Source: Bacteroidota bacterium (GTDB lineage: Bacteria; Bacteroidota; Bacteroidia; JABEUT01). Taken from it: a stretch of 54,298 nucleotides of DNA. The notes under the pieces are model-generated. The model searched no databases and had not been told where the DNA came from. It worked only from the letters and a program-made list of their open reading frames with translations. The DNA is taken from contig JABDGY010000008.1 in NCBI GenBank assembly GCA_013285805.1, forward strand, positions 1 through 54,298. The letters are read 5' to 3'. Made by a program: the position numbers and the translations under genes. This document shows, in pieces, positions 46,968 to 54,298 of the stretch (positions within the stretch are counted from its first letter, which is position 1; the number at the start of each line of letters is the position of its first letter).

Positions 46968-47408
46968 ATGCCCAACACCAAAAATATTCCCTTCTTTTTT
47001 GTGCTCGATTACCTTATGCCGTTGGAGCCCTATATAAAACCATTCTTTGGTTGTTACGGGGTTTATGTGGGTGAAAAAATAGTATTCATTTTACGAGATA
47101 AAAAATCTCACCCTGAAGTAAACGGGGTATGGATAGCTACCGACCACCAACATCATAAAAGCCTGAAGAAAGAATTTCCACCACTCTGTTCAGTATCGGT
47201 ACTCAACGATGGAAAGGGTGCCACCGGCTGGCAAATGCTGCAGGCCGAAGCCGACGACTTTGAACCATTGGTTGTGAAAGCCTGTGAACTTGTGTTGCAT
47301 GGCGACCCACGCATTGGCAGAATACCCAAACCTAAAGCCAAGAAAAAGAAGAAGATAATTCCACCGCAGAAAAAAGCACCCACAAAACCGAGGAGGAAAA
47401 CAAAATAA
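46968..47408 (+). CDS. Small protein with a strongly basic C-terminal tail, unknown function
   Basis: 146 residues, starting 2 bases after the MmcQ gene. A compact N-terminal domain (about 1-118) with G-C-Y-G-V-Y-V-G-E-K-I-V-F-I-L-R-D and W-I-A-T-D-H-Q-H-H recurs, as far as I remember, in Bacteroidota as a conserved hypothetical. Residues 119-146 are almost only Lys, Arg and Pro, a tail that could bind nucleic acid. Its stop codon abuts the stop of the convergent hydrolase gene with no gap. Confidence 0.78.
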   Translation: MPNTKNIPFFFVLDYLMPLEPYIKPFFGCYGVYVGEKIVFILRDKKSHPEVNGVWIATDHQHHKSLKKEFPPLCSVSVLNDGKGATGWQMLQAEADDFEPLVVKACELVLHGDPRIGRIPKPKAKKKKKIIPPQKKAPTKPRRKTK

Positions 47409-48392
47409 TTACTGCTTCTTTCCTATAAAGTCCTCTATATCTTTTACCAGTTTATCATTTATAGGCAAGGCAGGGTTATTATACGTTGCCACATTTGCCT
47501 GGCGATCAATTGGCGCCATTTTCAGAACATGGTTCATGCCTGTTATAGTATCGAGTGTAGCCGATGGGTTTGCTTGTTTTAATCGTAAGGCATCATCTAC
47601 TCCTACCTGTATATCTGTTGTGCCTTGAATAATTAATACTGGTATAGCCAGTCTTTTAATCAATACCTGTGGGTCGAACTTAAACCATGATATCATATAA
47701 GGCTGTACAGTTGGCCTGAACAGTGTATATAAACTTATCGGGAATTTTAATACTGTTTTACCTGCTACCAAACTATCAATAATTGCGTATGCGGTATCTT
47801 TTAGCCCGGCAGGCAAATTACTTAATTGTCGCTTAATTGCCTTATCAGCGGTTTCTCCAACACCTGCCAATGATACATATCCGGCCACATTATGTTCTGC
47901 CGCAACCATACCAATTAAAGAACCTTCGCTATGGCCTACAATATAAACGCCTGAAAAACGCGAATCACTTTTCAGAGATTCAACCCAAGCAATGGCATCG
48001 TCAACATAATTGTCGAACCTTAAAGTAATTTCACTTTTCATGGCAGCTTTACTTTCGCCAACGCCACGTTTATCATAACGCAGGGTTGCTATACCTGCCT
48101 CACTTAATTTATGTGCCAGTTGTTTAAAGGCATCTGTTTTTAAGCCAAGTGTTGGGCTGTTACAATCTCTGTCAGTCGGGCCTGAACCTGCAATAAACAA
48201 TGCAACGGGTATCTTGCCGCTTGCATTTGCAGGCACGCATAAGGTGCCATAAATATTTCCGGTTGGTGTTTTAAGGGTGTCTTCAGCTTCAATAAAAATA
48301 GCTTTATCAGGAGCAGGCGAATTAGCTTGCTGCTGCTGTGCGTGGCTGCAACCTATTACAAAAAGGCTAAGAAGAAATGTAAGGCGTTTCAT
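47409..48392 (-). CDS. Alpha/beta-hydrolase lipoprotein (serine esterase-like)
   Basis: 327 residues with lipobox V-I-G-C (Cys15). The nucleophile elbow G-H-S-E-G has Ser155; Asp260 (I-Q-G-T-T-D) and His287 (G-M-N-H) complete the triad. The oxyanion loop is I-A-G-S-G-P-T-D-R-D, typical of the YpfH/Hydrolase_4 serine aminopeptidase-like branch common in Bacteroidota. It hydrolyses an ester or amide in the envelope; substrate unknown. Single gene, convergent with the MORN/DUF3857 operon. Confidence 0.9.
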   Translation of the reverse strand: MKRLTFLLSLFVIGCSHAQQQQANSPAPDKAIFIEAEDTLKTPTGNIYGTLCVPANASGKIPVALFIAGSGPTDRDCNSPTLGLKTDAFKQLAHKLSEAGIATLRYDKRGVGESKAAMKSEITLRFDNYVDDAIAWVESLKSDSRFSGVYIVGHSEGSLIGMVAAEHNVAGYVSLAGVGETADKAIKRQLSNLPAGLKDTAYAIIDSLVAGKTVLKFPISLYTLFRPTVQPYMISWFKFDPQVLIKRLAIPVLIIQGTTDIQVGVDDALRLKQANPSATLDTITGMNHVLKMAPIDRQANVATYNNPALPINDKLVKDIEDFIGKKQ

Positions 48393-48498
48393 ACTATTTT
48401 ATGTTTTAATTATTGCACAAAAATATATATATTTTTAATATAATTGAATATTTACTTAATTTTATTTATTTTATTATTCATTATATTAATATAAATAC

Positions 48499-48506
48499 TA
48501 TATTTG
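48499..48506 (+). promoter_or_regulatory. -7 promoter box (TATATTTG) of the DUF2089 gene
   Basis: A perfect TAnnTTTG box, 19 bases before the start codon, at the end of an extremely AT-rich 90-base stretch (about 48415-48505) that could act as an UP-element or protein-binding region. No TTG stands at -33. Confidence 0.5.
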
Positions 48507-48525
48507 TGTCATAAAATTGATTCCT

Positions 48526-48819
48526 ATGCTAAAGAAACTTCCACATGTCTGCCCCAGTTGCGCATCGCCATTACGGGTTAAAAGCCTTATATGCGGTAAT
48601 TGCGCCACCGAAGTATCGGGCGAATTCGAGCTTCCCTTACTGGCAAGCATACCGTTAGACGACCAGCAGTTTATACTCGATTTTGTAAAAAGTAGCGGCA
48701 GTCTTAAGTTAATGGCCGAGAAACTGAAGCTTAGTTACCCGACTGTTAGAAACATGCTTGACGATATTATTAAGCGTGTGGAGCAGAATGAAAAACTTTC
48801 AAACTCGAATAAGAAATGA
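48526..48819 (+). CDS. DUF2089 zinc-ribbon/HTH regulator
   Basis: 97 residues from the ATG at 48526; an in-frame TTG three codons earlier is less likely. Two Cys pairs (C-P-S-C and C-G-N-C) form a zinc ribbon in the first 30 residues, followed by a helix-turn-helix (L-M-A-E-K-L-K-L-S-Y-P-T-V-R-N-M-L-D-D). DUF2089 proteins are presumed transcription regulators. Its stop overlaps the start of the membrane-protein gene (ATGA), so the two likely act together, the regulator perhaps controlling its own operon. Confidence 0.87.
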   Translation: MLKKLPHVCPSCASPLRVKSLICGNCATEVSGEFELPLLASIPLDDQQFILDFVKSSGSLKLMAEKLKLSYPTVRNMLDDIIKRVEQNEKLSNSNKK

Positions 48820-49388
48820 AAAAGTGGTTGTTTAATCCTTTTGTATACATAGCCGGGGTACGTGCTTTACTCATAGGTGGAGGAATAATGATTATAACGG
48901 CAGTAGTTGCATTTTACAGCCGCGCCCATTTCGACGGGGCATTGGATATGCATTGCGGCGCCCCTACCCAATTCTGGCAATCATGGCTTGAATCATCCGT
49001 TGATTTGGCAAGCCTGACAATACCCTTCTATATTTTAGGGCGCATTTTTTCCGATACTACAGTTCGTCTTATAGATATTGTAGGTACTGTGGCTTTGGCC
49101 AGGTGGCCTATGCTGCTTCTGGCTCTATTAGCATTTATGCCTGTCCCCTATCCTACAGGTGATATGCCTTCTATGAATGAAATATTTAAACTGCTGGCCA
49201 ACCCTTATTTTATTGTACAGGTAATACTCACCATACCTTTAATAGTGTGGAATGTTGCATTGTTATACAATGCCTATTCGGTTTCTACAAACCTGAAAAA
49301 AGGAAAAGCGGTTGTAACATTTATAGCAGGGTTGATAATTGCTGAAGTGTTATCGAAAGTTACATTGGCCGAGCTTTTGCATAAATAA
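48816..49388 (+). CDS. Integral membrane protein, YIP1-like, partner of the DUF2089 regulator
   Basis: 190 residues with five hydrophobic helices (about 14-33, 60-77, 86-108, 128-150, 162-182) and short loops, reminiscent of Yip1-domain proteins. It is translationally coupled to the DUF2089 gene. Its role is unknown; a membrane sensor or sequestering partner of the regulator is one option (inference). Confidence 0.78.
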   Translation: MKKWLFNPFVYIAGVRALLIGGGIMIITAVVAFYSRAHFDGALDMHCGAPTQFWQSWLESSVDLASLTIPFYILGRIFSDTTVRLIDIVGTVALARWPMLLLALLAFMPVPYPTGDMPSMNEIFKLLANPYFIVQVILTIPLIVWNVALLYNAYSVSTNLKKGKAVVTFIAGLIIAEVLSKVTLAELLHK

Positions 49389-49400
49389 CCTCACCTGGAG

Positions 49401-50285
49401 TCAACAGGCGTAATATACCCTTACCAGTATCTTATTCCCCTTTCTCCATCTTATCCAGCCCTGCTCTCCATAGTCGCCGCTATACACCTCTACATTCATC
49501 CAGTCTCCTTTCATTATGACTGTTGCCCTATTATTTACCATAATACCTTCGGCACGCCATATTTTACTCGCTCCTGCCAGGTTTTTAATTACTGTTGAGC
49601 TATCGTTTGGTTCCTTTCTTAAAGGATTTTCTTCCCTGTTAAAATCGCATCCAAGTCCTGTGTGTTCCTCAATAAATTGCGCCACCGTTTCATACCGGAA
49701 ACTCCTGTCTTTGATTTTTATGTACCCCCTTAAATTTTTCTTCTTGTTATAAATCACCTCATAGTACTTATCTGTTCTTTTCATACAGTCCATCGTTAAG
49801 GAGAAATAATCAGGGTTAGGTACAAACTCCCTGGGGTCGAAAAAATCAAAGAATTGAGGCTCTAAGGTGTCCGCCCTATATTTCTTGTTTTTATAAAATA
49901 CCCCCACTCCATTGCAGGAATCACTTTCACAATGTTCTATCGTGAGCATTATTTTACCGGTTGAATCATAAATCCAGTACTTTTCATCGAAACCCGTTAT
50001 TTCCATTATTCCAATTCCTCTGATACTATCCTCCGGCCTGAATTCTGCATCTTCTATTGAATCTCTAAGCTTCTTTTGTTTATCCGTTAATGTGTCGGCA
50101 GGATTATATTTATTCTGCACCAAATCAACATTAGGAAGTTTTGAATGAGAATCGTTTGGCATAACATCTTGTTTCTTGAAAAAATGTACGGTGTCCCCTT
50201 CATTTACTTTTATGGGCACACTATTGTTTCTGCAAGCTACCAGGCTTATTATACAAAACAGGATTATAAAATGCCTTGGGTACAC
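49401..50285 (-). CDS. Lipoprotein of unknown function with SH3-like C-terminus
   Basis: 294 residues. The start is GTG at 50285; an in-frame stop five codons upstream excludes anything longer. Lipobox S-L-V-A-C (Cys18). The middle is Asp-rich and charged. The C-terminal 60 residues (G-D-W-M-N-V-E-V-Y-S-G then G-W-I-R-W-R-K-G-N-K) resemble a bacterial SH3 barrel. Family not recognised beyond that. Convergent with the YIP1-like gene. Confidence 0.72.
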   Translation of the reverse strand: MYPRHFIILFCIISLVACRNNSVPIKVNEGDTVHFFKKQDVMPNDSHSKLPNVDLVQNKYNPADTLTDKQKKLRDSIEDAEFRPEDSIRGIGIMEITGFDEKYWIYDSTGKIMLTIEHCESDSCNGVGVFYKNKKYRADTLEPQFFDFFDPREFVPNPDYFSLTMDCMKRTDKYYEVIYNKKKNLRGYIKIKDRSFRYETVAQFIEEHTGLGCDFNREENPLRKEPNDSSTVIKNLAGASKIWRAEGIMVNNRATVIMKGDWMNVEVYSGDYGEQGWIRWRKGNKILVRVYYAC

Positions 50286-51125
50286 GGTGGTTAAATTCTA
50301 TTGTAAATGTATGAATTTACCCGTCGTATATGGGGGGTGTTGAAAACAAAATGCGATTTCACTTTTAAAACTACTTAGGGCTGCTGAACTTTGTGGTAAG
50401 ACCTCACCCCTAACCCATCTCCTTGTTCAAGGAGAGGGAAGGAATGTGATGGTGAATGTTCTTTGAAATAGTTTAGGAGTAAGTAATACCTCTGCGGCAC
50501 TCAGCGTGCAATTTGCTCAGCGTACTCTGCGGTAACCCTTCGACAGGCTCAGGGTGACTACTTAGTGCAACTTAGTGCTCTTCATGTCTTAGTGGTGAAG
50601 AATTTAAAATGATTTTTATTGATATTATCAATAAACATTATTGGTTTTCAGACACATGCAAATTCAATAACAATGGCCTTTTATTGATAATTCTATTGTT
50701 TATGCCTTGTTATTGCATTGATAAGTTATTGTTTTAACATACCTGTAAAGAGGTGTAAGGAATAAGGAGTAAGTCTTTGCAACCTTTGCGTGGCTGTTTA
50801 CTTTGCGACTTTGCGCGAAAAAAGTAAACAAAAGGTAAGAGTTTTTAAATGGCATATAATTGAAAATCAATATGTTAAATATAAAAAGCCCCCCAAAAGT
50901 GTTACCTTTCTAATAAAAGTAATTGAAAAACAGTGAGTTAGTAAAATTGACCGACTGAAAACGGCAAAAAATGGCAAGTTTTGGCAATGGGACGCAGATA
51001 CCGCAGATTGCTTATGATTATTTAAGATAAATCAGTGAAAATCTTATAGGATTAGCTTCATCAGCGTTCTAGCGGATACAACCTCACTCTGGCATACATC
51101 ATTTTCGGTCAGGCTCTATTCATTT
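50286..51125. repeat. Gene-free mosaic of small inverted repeats and repeat-like phrases
   Basis: No frame in this stretch looks coding. It contains: a 7-bp hairpin (50418-50424/50429-50435) inside CCTCACCCCTAACCCATCTC; a CTCTGCGGCACTCAGCG phrase (about 50491) and a related one near 50521; an ACCCT/AGGGT pair around TTCGACAGGCTC (50535-50555); ACTTAGTGCAACTTAGTGCT (about 50560); a 19-base palindrome with 9-bp arms (50616-50634); several TTATTG/ATTGATAA copies (50630-50735); a TTTGCG-rich phrase inside a 9-bp inverted repeat (50795-50803/50822-50830); and an ACGCAGATACCGCAGATT phrase (about 50992). From memory, several of these recur in Bacteroidota intergenic DNA. Confidence 0.65.
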
Positions 51126-51128
51126 TTT

Positions 51129-51136
51129 TACATTTG
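51129..51136 (+). promoter_or_regulatory. -7 promoter box (TACATTTG) of kbl
   Basis: A perfect TAnnTTTG box ending 17 bases before the kbl ATG. No TTG at the expected -33 distance. Confidence 0.5.
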
Positions 51137-51153
51137 TCCTATAATAATTACCT

Positions 51154-52347
51154 ATGTATAACGAAGCATTCCAACACCACTTACAGAACGAATTAAAAGC
51201 CATTGACGAGGCGGGCCTTTACAAACGCGAACGCATTATAATTACTCCGCAAGGAGCCGATATAAAAGTGCAGGGCGGCAAAGAGGTGATTAATTTCTGC
51301 GCCAATAACTACCTGGGCTTGTCATCGCACCCCGAGGTTATTGCTGCAGCAAAAAAGGCTTTGGATACACATGGTTATGGAATGTCGTCGGTGCGATTTA
51401 TTTGCGGTACGCAAGACATCCACAAAACACTGGAAGAAAAAATATCGAAGTTCTTAGGAACTGAGGACACGATTCTCTATGCGGCTTGCTTTGATTCTAA
51501 TGGAGGTGTGTTTGAACCTTTGTTTACCGAGCAAGATGCAATAATATCTGATGAACTTAACCATGCATCAATTATTGATGGTGTGCGCCTTTGCAAAGCC
51601 AAACGTTACCGTTACAAAAACTCTGATATGGCTGACCTTGAAGCGCAATTACAAGCAGCCAAGGCCGATAGGTTTAAGATTATTGTTACCGATGGTGTAT
51701 TTTCAATGGATGGCTACATTGCCAAGCTGAAAGACATTGTTGCCCTGGCAGAAAAATATGGTGCGCTTGTAATGGTTGACGATAGCCATGCAACTGGCTT
51801 TGTGGGTAAGACCGGCCGCGGTTCACATGAACATAACGAAGTTATTGGCAAGATTGATATACTTACAGGTACACTCGGCAAAGCTTTGGGTGGCGCCATG
51901 GGCGGATATACCAGCGGTAAAAAAGAAATTATTGATATGCTCCGCCAACGTTCACGTCCTTACCTGTTTTCAAACTCACTTGCACCTGTAATTACAGGCG
52001 CAGCTATTACAGTATTTGATTTATTGAGTAATACCACAGAATTGCGTGATAAGGTAATGAATAACGCTTTGTATTTCCGCGAAGGAATGACCAAGGCAGG
52101 ATTTGATATTAAGCCGGGCATACATCCCATTGTACCCGTTATGTTATACGATGCCAAACTATCGCAGACAATGGCCGACAAGCTTTTAGAGGAGGGTATT
52201 TATGTAATCGGCTTCTTCTACCCTGTGGTAGCTAAAGGACAGGCGCGTATAAGGGTTCAGTTATCAGCAGCGCATACCAGGCAGCACCTCGATAAAGCCA
52301 TTGCAGCGTTTACCAAGATTGGCAAGGAGCTTGGGGTGGTAAAGTAA
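51154..52347 (+). CDS. kbl: Glycine C-acetyltransferase (2-amino-3-ketobutyrate CoA ligase)
   Basis: 397 residues, the family length. A PLP-dependent alpha-oxoamine synthase that cleaves 2-amino-3-ketobutyrate with CoA to glycine and acetyl-CoA, the second step of threonine breakdown. The PLP lysine is Lys243 in [10 protein letters not shown]. Other marks are [20 protein letters not shown] and V-D-D-S-H-A-T-G-F. No threonine dehydrogenase gene is adjacent. Related serine palmitoyltransferase or KAPA synthase is less likely given the F-I-C-G-T-Q-D-I-H wording. Confidence 0.95.
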   Translation: MYNEAFQHHLQNELKAIDEAGLYKRERIIITPQGADIKVQGGKEVINFCANNYLGLSSHPEVIAAAKKALDTHGYGMSSVRFICGTQDIHKTLEEKISKFLGTEDTILYAACFDSNGGVFEPLFTEQDAIISDELNHASIIDGVRLCKAKRYRYKNSDMADLEAQLQAAKADRFKIIVTDGVFSMDGYIAKLKDIVALAEKYGALVMVDDSHATGFVGKTGRGSHEHNEVIGKIDILTGTLGKALGGAMGGYTSGKKEIIDMLRQRSRPYLFSNSLAPVITGAAITVFDLLSNTTELRDKVMNNALYFREGMTKAGFDIKPGIHPIVPVMLYDAKLSQTMADKLLEEGIYVIGFFYPVVAKGQARIRVQLSAAHTRQHLDKAIAAFTKIGKELGVVK

Positions 52348-52408
52348 CTTTCAGTAGCTTCTTTAAAAATTGACCAGGCATGATACTAAACCACTTAAAA
52401 GCTTGTTA

Positions 52409-52422
52409 GTGCATTAATGCAC
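52409..52422. promoter_or_regulatory. Perfect 14-base palindrome upstream of a lipoprotein gene
   Basis: GTGCATTAATGCAC is fully self-complementary and lies 38 bases before the next start codon. It could be an operator for a dimeric regulator. No T-run follows, so it is not a terminator. Confidence 0.4.
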
Positions 52423-52460
52423 CTGTAGAAAACTGTCTTGTCTTTTTCGAAATTTGAGTA

Positions 52461-53594
52461 ATGAAAAAACCACTTTATATATTTCTTTTAATTCATATTT
52501 TCTTGCCGGGTTGTGGTATGCATTCTACAAGTAGTAATGAGGTTACTTCCAAAGACGTAAAAACTTCAGCTGCTAATTTGTTCCGGAGAGATTCAATCTT
52601 GATGGATTCAATTAGAAAGCACCCGGTAAATACAACACCTGAAAAGGATTTGATGGATACACCAATACTTACAAAAAACATCCGATACAATTTATTCTCA
52701 TTTCACAATGTAACATTGTCGGAACCGTTTAGTGTCGATAGCGCGCTAACAAAACTTTTCCCCGGCAGTTATTATAAGCTTTGGAGAAATGGCAGCGATT
52801 CAGTTGTGTTTGAAGGATGGAGATGCAAGAGCTGCACAAAGCTTGTGGAGCATGGCTGGGAAAGCGACGATACTGTAGATATATTTCCATACCCTGATAG
52901 CAATGAAACACAAATAGTCGATACATTACTATTTACTTGTGATGGGAAAAGAAATATAATCATGTCATTTAATACCTCGGAGTTTCAAACCGACTATATA
53001 GGCTGCGGTAGAACAACCTGCGCATTTTTAGGGTTAGCGTTATTTACAGAAGAAGGTAAAAAATGGATACTAAAGGCATTTACTCCCGCAGTCGGTTATT
53101 ACGGAATGTTTCAGCAAGTGCCGAAAATTGAATTGTTCAGGTACAGTAGTGGTAATGTTGGCTGTTATATAGGTAATTCTTACGGTAGTGGTGGCGGTCC
53201 ATATTTCTCCGATGCCTATTTCTTCGGAGTAATCGGAAACACATTTAAAGTGGTTCTTGAAAAGGATAATGTGTGCAGAAGCAATGTACCGGCAGATGCG
53301 TGGGATACATACCAGCAAATTGATTCAACTCAATTTAATAAGCAGTTCCCAGATATTTTATTTTCTACATCGGGAGATTATTCCAAAGACGGATTTGATA
53401 TTTATGGAGGTGACGATACCTCAGAAACACCAGATGCCATTAAGCAATTAATACGAAGCAGCGATACATTTGATTTTGACATCAAAGCACGATACACATT
53501 TAATGGAATAAAGTATAAATTGGCTAAACAGACAGTTACCACTTCACCTTACAAGCCAATGGTTGATGACTCCAATTTTAGGGCTCACTGGTAA
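52461..53594 (+). CDS. Lipoprotein of unknown function
   Basis: 377 residues with lipobox L-P-G-C (Cys18) and a Ser/Asn-rich linker, then a beta-rich chain with C-K-S-C and other cysteines (two in G-C-G-R-T-T-C). A glycine-rich stretch Y-G-S-G-G-G-P-Y-F-S-D-A-Y-F-F recalls a beta-propeller or sandwich edge. I do not recognise a family. Convergent with the Fe-S protein gene, 15 bases apart. Confidence 0.75.
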   Translation: MKKPLYIFLLIHIFLPGCGMHSTSSNEVTSKDVKTSAANLFRRDSILMDSIRKHPVNTTPEKDLMDTPILTKNIRYNLFSFHNVTLSEPFSVDSALTKLFPGSYYKLWRNGSDSVVFEGWRCKSCTKLVEHGWESDDTVDIFPYPDSNETQIVDTLLFTCDGKRNIIMSFNTSEFQTDYIGCGRTTCAFLGLALFTEEGKKWILKAFTPAVGYYGMFQQVPKIELFRYSSGNVGCYIGNSYGSGGGPYFSDAYFFGVIGNTFKVVLEKDNVCRSNVPADAWDTYQQIDSTQFNKQFPDILFSTSGDYSKDGFDIYGGDDTSETPDAIKQLIRSSDTFDFDIKARYTFNGIKYKLAKQTVTTSPYKPMVDDSNFRAHW

Positions 53595-53609
53595 GGAAAA
53601 GAATAGAGA

Positions 53610-54298
53610 CTATTTATTGGCAGCCTCAGCAATTAACTCAGCCACATCAAGCACCTTTATGTTTTGTTCCTTATTAAAATGTTTAACCCCGTCAGTCATC
53701 ATCGTCATGCAGAAAGGACAGCCTGTGGCAATAACTTCAGCGCCTGTGCGCATAGCTTCTTCGGTACGTTCAATGTTTACTTCCTTGTTACCTTTCTCTG
53801 CTTCTTTAAACATTTGCGCCCCGCCTGCACCGCAGCAAAAACTCTTGTGTTTGTGGCGTTGCATCTCAGTTAGCATGGTATCTAATTCCATTATCACTTC
53901 CCTTGGGGCTTCATAAATATCATTACCACGGCCTAAGTAACAGGGATCATGAAAAACAACTTTTTTACCTTTAAATGAACCACCTTCTATTTTTATTCGT
54001 CCGCTCTTTATCAAGTCATTAATAAAACTGGTATGATGCATCACCTCGTATGTTCCACCCAGCGACGGATATTCATTCTTAATCGTGTTAAAGCAATGTG
54101 GGCATCCGGTAACAATCTTCTTTACACCATAACCGTTAAGTATATTAATGTTGTTAATCGCCTGCATCTGGAAAAGGAATTCGTTACCTGCACGCTTGGC
54201 AGGGTCGCCGGTACAGGATTCTTCGGTACCCAATACGGCAAATTTTATGCCTGCTTTATGCAATATGCGAACAATGGCAACAGTAATCTTCTTGGCCC
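53610..54298 (-). CDS. CCG-domain (Fe-S) oxidoreductase, GlpC/HdrD/LutA-like (N-terminus outside window)
   Basis: The frame stays open to the window edge (upstream of an internal TTG at 54263), so at least 229 residues of the C-terminus are present and the start lies beyond 54298. Two cysteine-rich CCG modules are visible: the first with E-E-S-C-T-G-D and G-C-P-H-C-F-N, the second with H-D-P-C-Y-L-G-R, F-C-C-G-A-G-G and G-C-P-F-C-M-T. These modules bind Fe-S clusters or disulfides in electron-transfer subunits such as GlpC, LutA and heterodisulfide reductase HdrD. The missing N-terminal part probably holds 4Fe-4S ferredoxin motifs and perhaps membrane helices. The physiological donor is unknown. 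Confidence 0.88.
   Translation of the reverse strand, partial: AKKITVAIVRILHKAGIKFAVLGTEESCTGDPAKRAGNEFLFQMQAINNINILNGYGVKKIVTGCPHCFNTIKNEYPSLGGTYEVMHHTSFINDLIKSGRIKIEGGSFKGKKVVFHDPCYLGRGNDIYEAPREVIMELDTMLTEMQRHKHKSFCCGAGGAQMFKEAEKGNKEVNIERTEEAMRTGAEVIATGCPFCMTMMTDGVKHFNKEQNIKVLDVAELIAEAANK

Overview
The window looks like a chromosomal segment of a Bacteroidota bacterium, probably a free-living environmental lineage near Chitinophagales or Sphingobacteriales (lineage is an inference). The evidence is: type IX secretion (T9SS) C-terminal sorting domains on three proteins, SprB-type adhesin repeats, a TonB-dependent receptor paired with a DUF4249 lipoprotein, MORN_2 and DUF3857 proteins, and several perfect TAnnTTTG promoter boxes of the Bacteroidota sigma factor. 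I see no rRNA, CRISPR array, transposase, integrase or replication origin. The only RNA gene is one tRNA-Ser(TGA).

Left part (1-12 kb): two tandem giant paralogous surface proteins (NHL propeller, Ig-like and SprB repeats, T9SS tail), the first cut by the window edge. They end at a strong terminator, followed by a nested inverted-repeat element. Then come, on the minus strand, a D-2-hydroxyacid dehydrogenase, an AT-rich KAP-family P-loop NTPase that may be acquired, and a SnoaL-like lipoprotein.

Middle (12-27 kb): mostly plus-strand housekeeping genes. dxr, a PAP2 phosphatase, a site-2 protease (rseP) and an unknown secreted protein form one block (isoprenoid and envelope functions). An ALDH7-type dehydrogenase, a Pgi/Pmi isomerase with lipB, a PepO-like M13 peptidase, tRNA-Ser, a small T9SS cargo protein, a second hydroxyacid dehydrogenase, a GNAT, a TrmO-like protein, a holin-X-like pair, an orphan AT-rich gene and a TfoX-like protein follow.

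27-37.5 kb, minus strand: a DUF4249/TonB receptor pair, then a seven-gene export operon (TetR, TolC, lipoprotein-type HlyD adaptor, two ABC ATPases, two ABC-2 permeases). It matches the E. coli cecR-ybhGFSR arrangement, except that YbhF is split in two and a TolC is built in. Divergent from it is ada (adaptive DNA alkylation response), followed by a GNAT.

39-47.4 kb: a tight plus-strand operon encoding a TPR protein with about 30 tandem MORN_2 repeats, two DUF3857/transglutaminase-fold envelope proteins (one with an intact Cys-His-Asp triad, one without), an MmcQ/YjbR protein and a small protein with a strongly basic tail. This is my best candidate for an undescribed system.

47.4-54.3 kb: an alpha/beta hydrolase lipoprotein, a DUF2089 regulator with a membrane partner, an unknown lipoprotein, an 868-bp gene-free stretch built of many small inverted repeats and repeat-like phrases, kbl, another unknown lipoprotein, and the C-terminal part of a CCG-domain Fe-S protein running off the window.
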